Part shown: in pieces, positions 5,060 through 5,060 of the stretch
How the letters are laid out: each line of letters opens with the position of its first letter
Numbering within the stretch: position 1 is the first letter of the stretch
Source of the DNA: Calditrichia bacterium
GTDB taxonomy: Bacteria > Calditrichota > Calditrichia > RBG-13-44-9 > J042
Direction: 5' to 3'
DNA length: 5,060 nucleotides
Assembly (NCBI GenBank): GCA_030430345.1
Contig: JAUIFT010000280.1
Coordinates: 1 to 5,060, forward strand
Made by a program: the position numbers and the translations under genes
The notes under the pieces: model-generated
The model's input: the letters and a program-made list of their open reading frames with translations, nothing else
Database searches by the model: none
What the model was told of the DNA's origin: nothing

Positions 5060-5060
5060 T

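Noticed and set aside
1..5060. A defence island, toxin-antitoxin pair, mobile element, CRISPR array or RNA gene
   Set aside because: No transposase, integrase, short regularly spaced repeats, tRNA- or rRNA-like sequence or small paired genes are present. The genes are housekeeping or general redox types.

Overview
The window is an ordinary chromosomal stretch of a bacterium that I cannot place firmly. Most of it samples at about 43-50% G+C. The compact Crp/Fnr-type regulator without a recognisable cAMP-binding signature and the SD-less, A-rich leader of the nfo-like gene would fit a Bacteroidota or related FCB-group organism. That is an inference from gene style only.

Layout. Positions 1-508 (minus) hold the N-terminal part of an endonuclease IV gene (nfo), cut by the left edge. 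Upstream of it, also on the minus strand, come an NADP(H)-type beta-hydroxyacid dehydrogenase (552-1421), a Crp/Fnr-family regulator with a TTG start (1534-2139) and an NmrA-like NAD(P)-binding protein (2189-3055). Gaps between these four genes are 43, 112 and 49 bases, so they could be read in the order NmrA-like, regulator, dehydrogenase, nfo. Inverted repeats in the 112-base gap suggest an internal promoter or operator. Across a 114-base divergent intergenic region lies a plus-strand secreted thioredoxin-like protein of the TlpA type (3170-3754). After a 21-base convergent gap comes a minus-strand open frame running off the right edge (3776-5059).

The last gene is the main oddity. Its C-terminal half is a clear class-3 aldehyde dehydrogenase C-terminus. 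Its N-terminal half is unrelated, G+C-rich (mostly 58-72% in sampled lines) and lacks the ALDH nucleotide-binding region and catalytic cysteine. It is an in-frame chimera, made either by recombination in the genome or by an assembly join.

The regulatory DNA is also structured. A long imperfect hairpin (522-589) covers the dehydrogenase stop codon just before nfo. A set of CAGATC/GATCTG boxes lies upstream of the dehydrogenase, and one 12-mer of that set recurs upstream of the regulator. Two inverted repeats lie in the divergent promoter region. The genes share a loose redox theme (NADPH-linked dehydrogenase, NAD(P)-binding NmrA-like protein, thiol oxidoreductase) with a DNA-repair gene, but I see no convincing new multi-gene system, defence locus, mobile element, RNA gene or CRISPR array. 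No gene-free stretch exceeds 300 bases.
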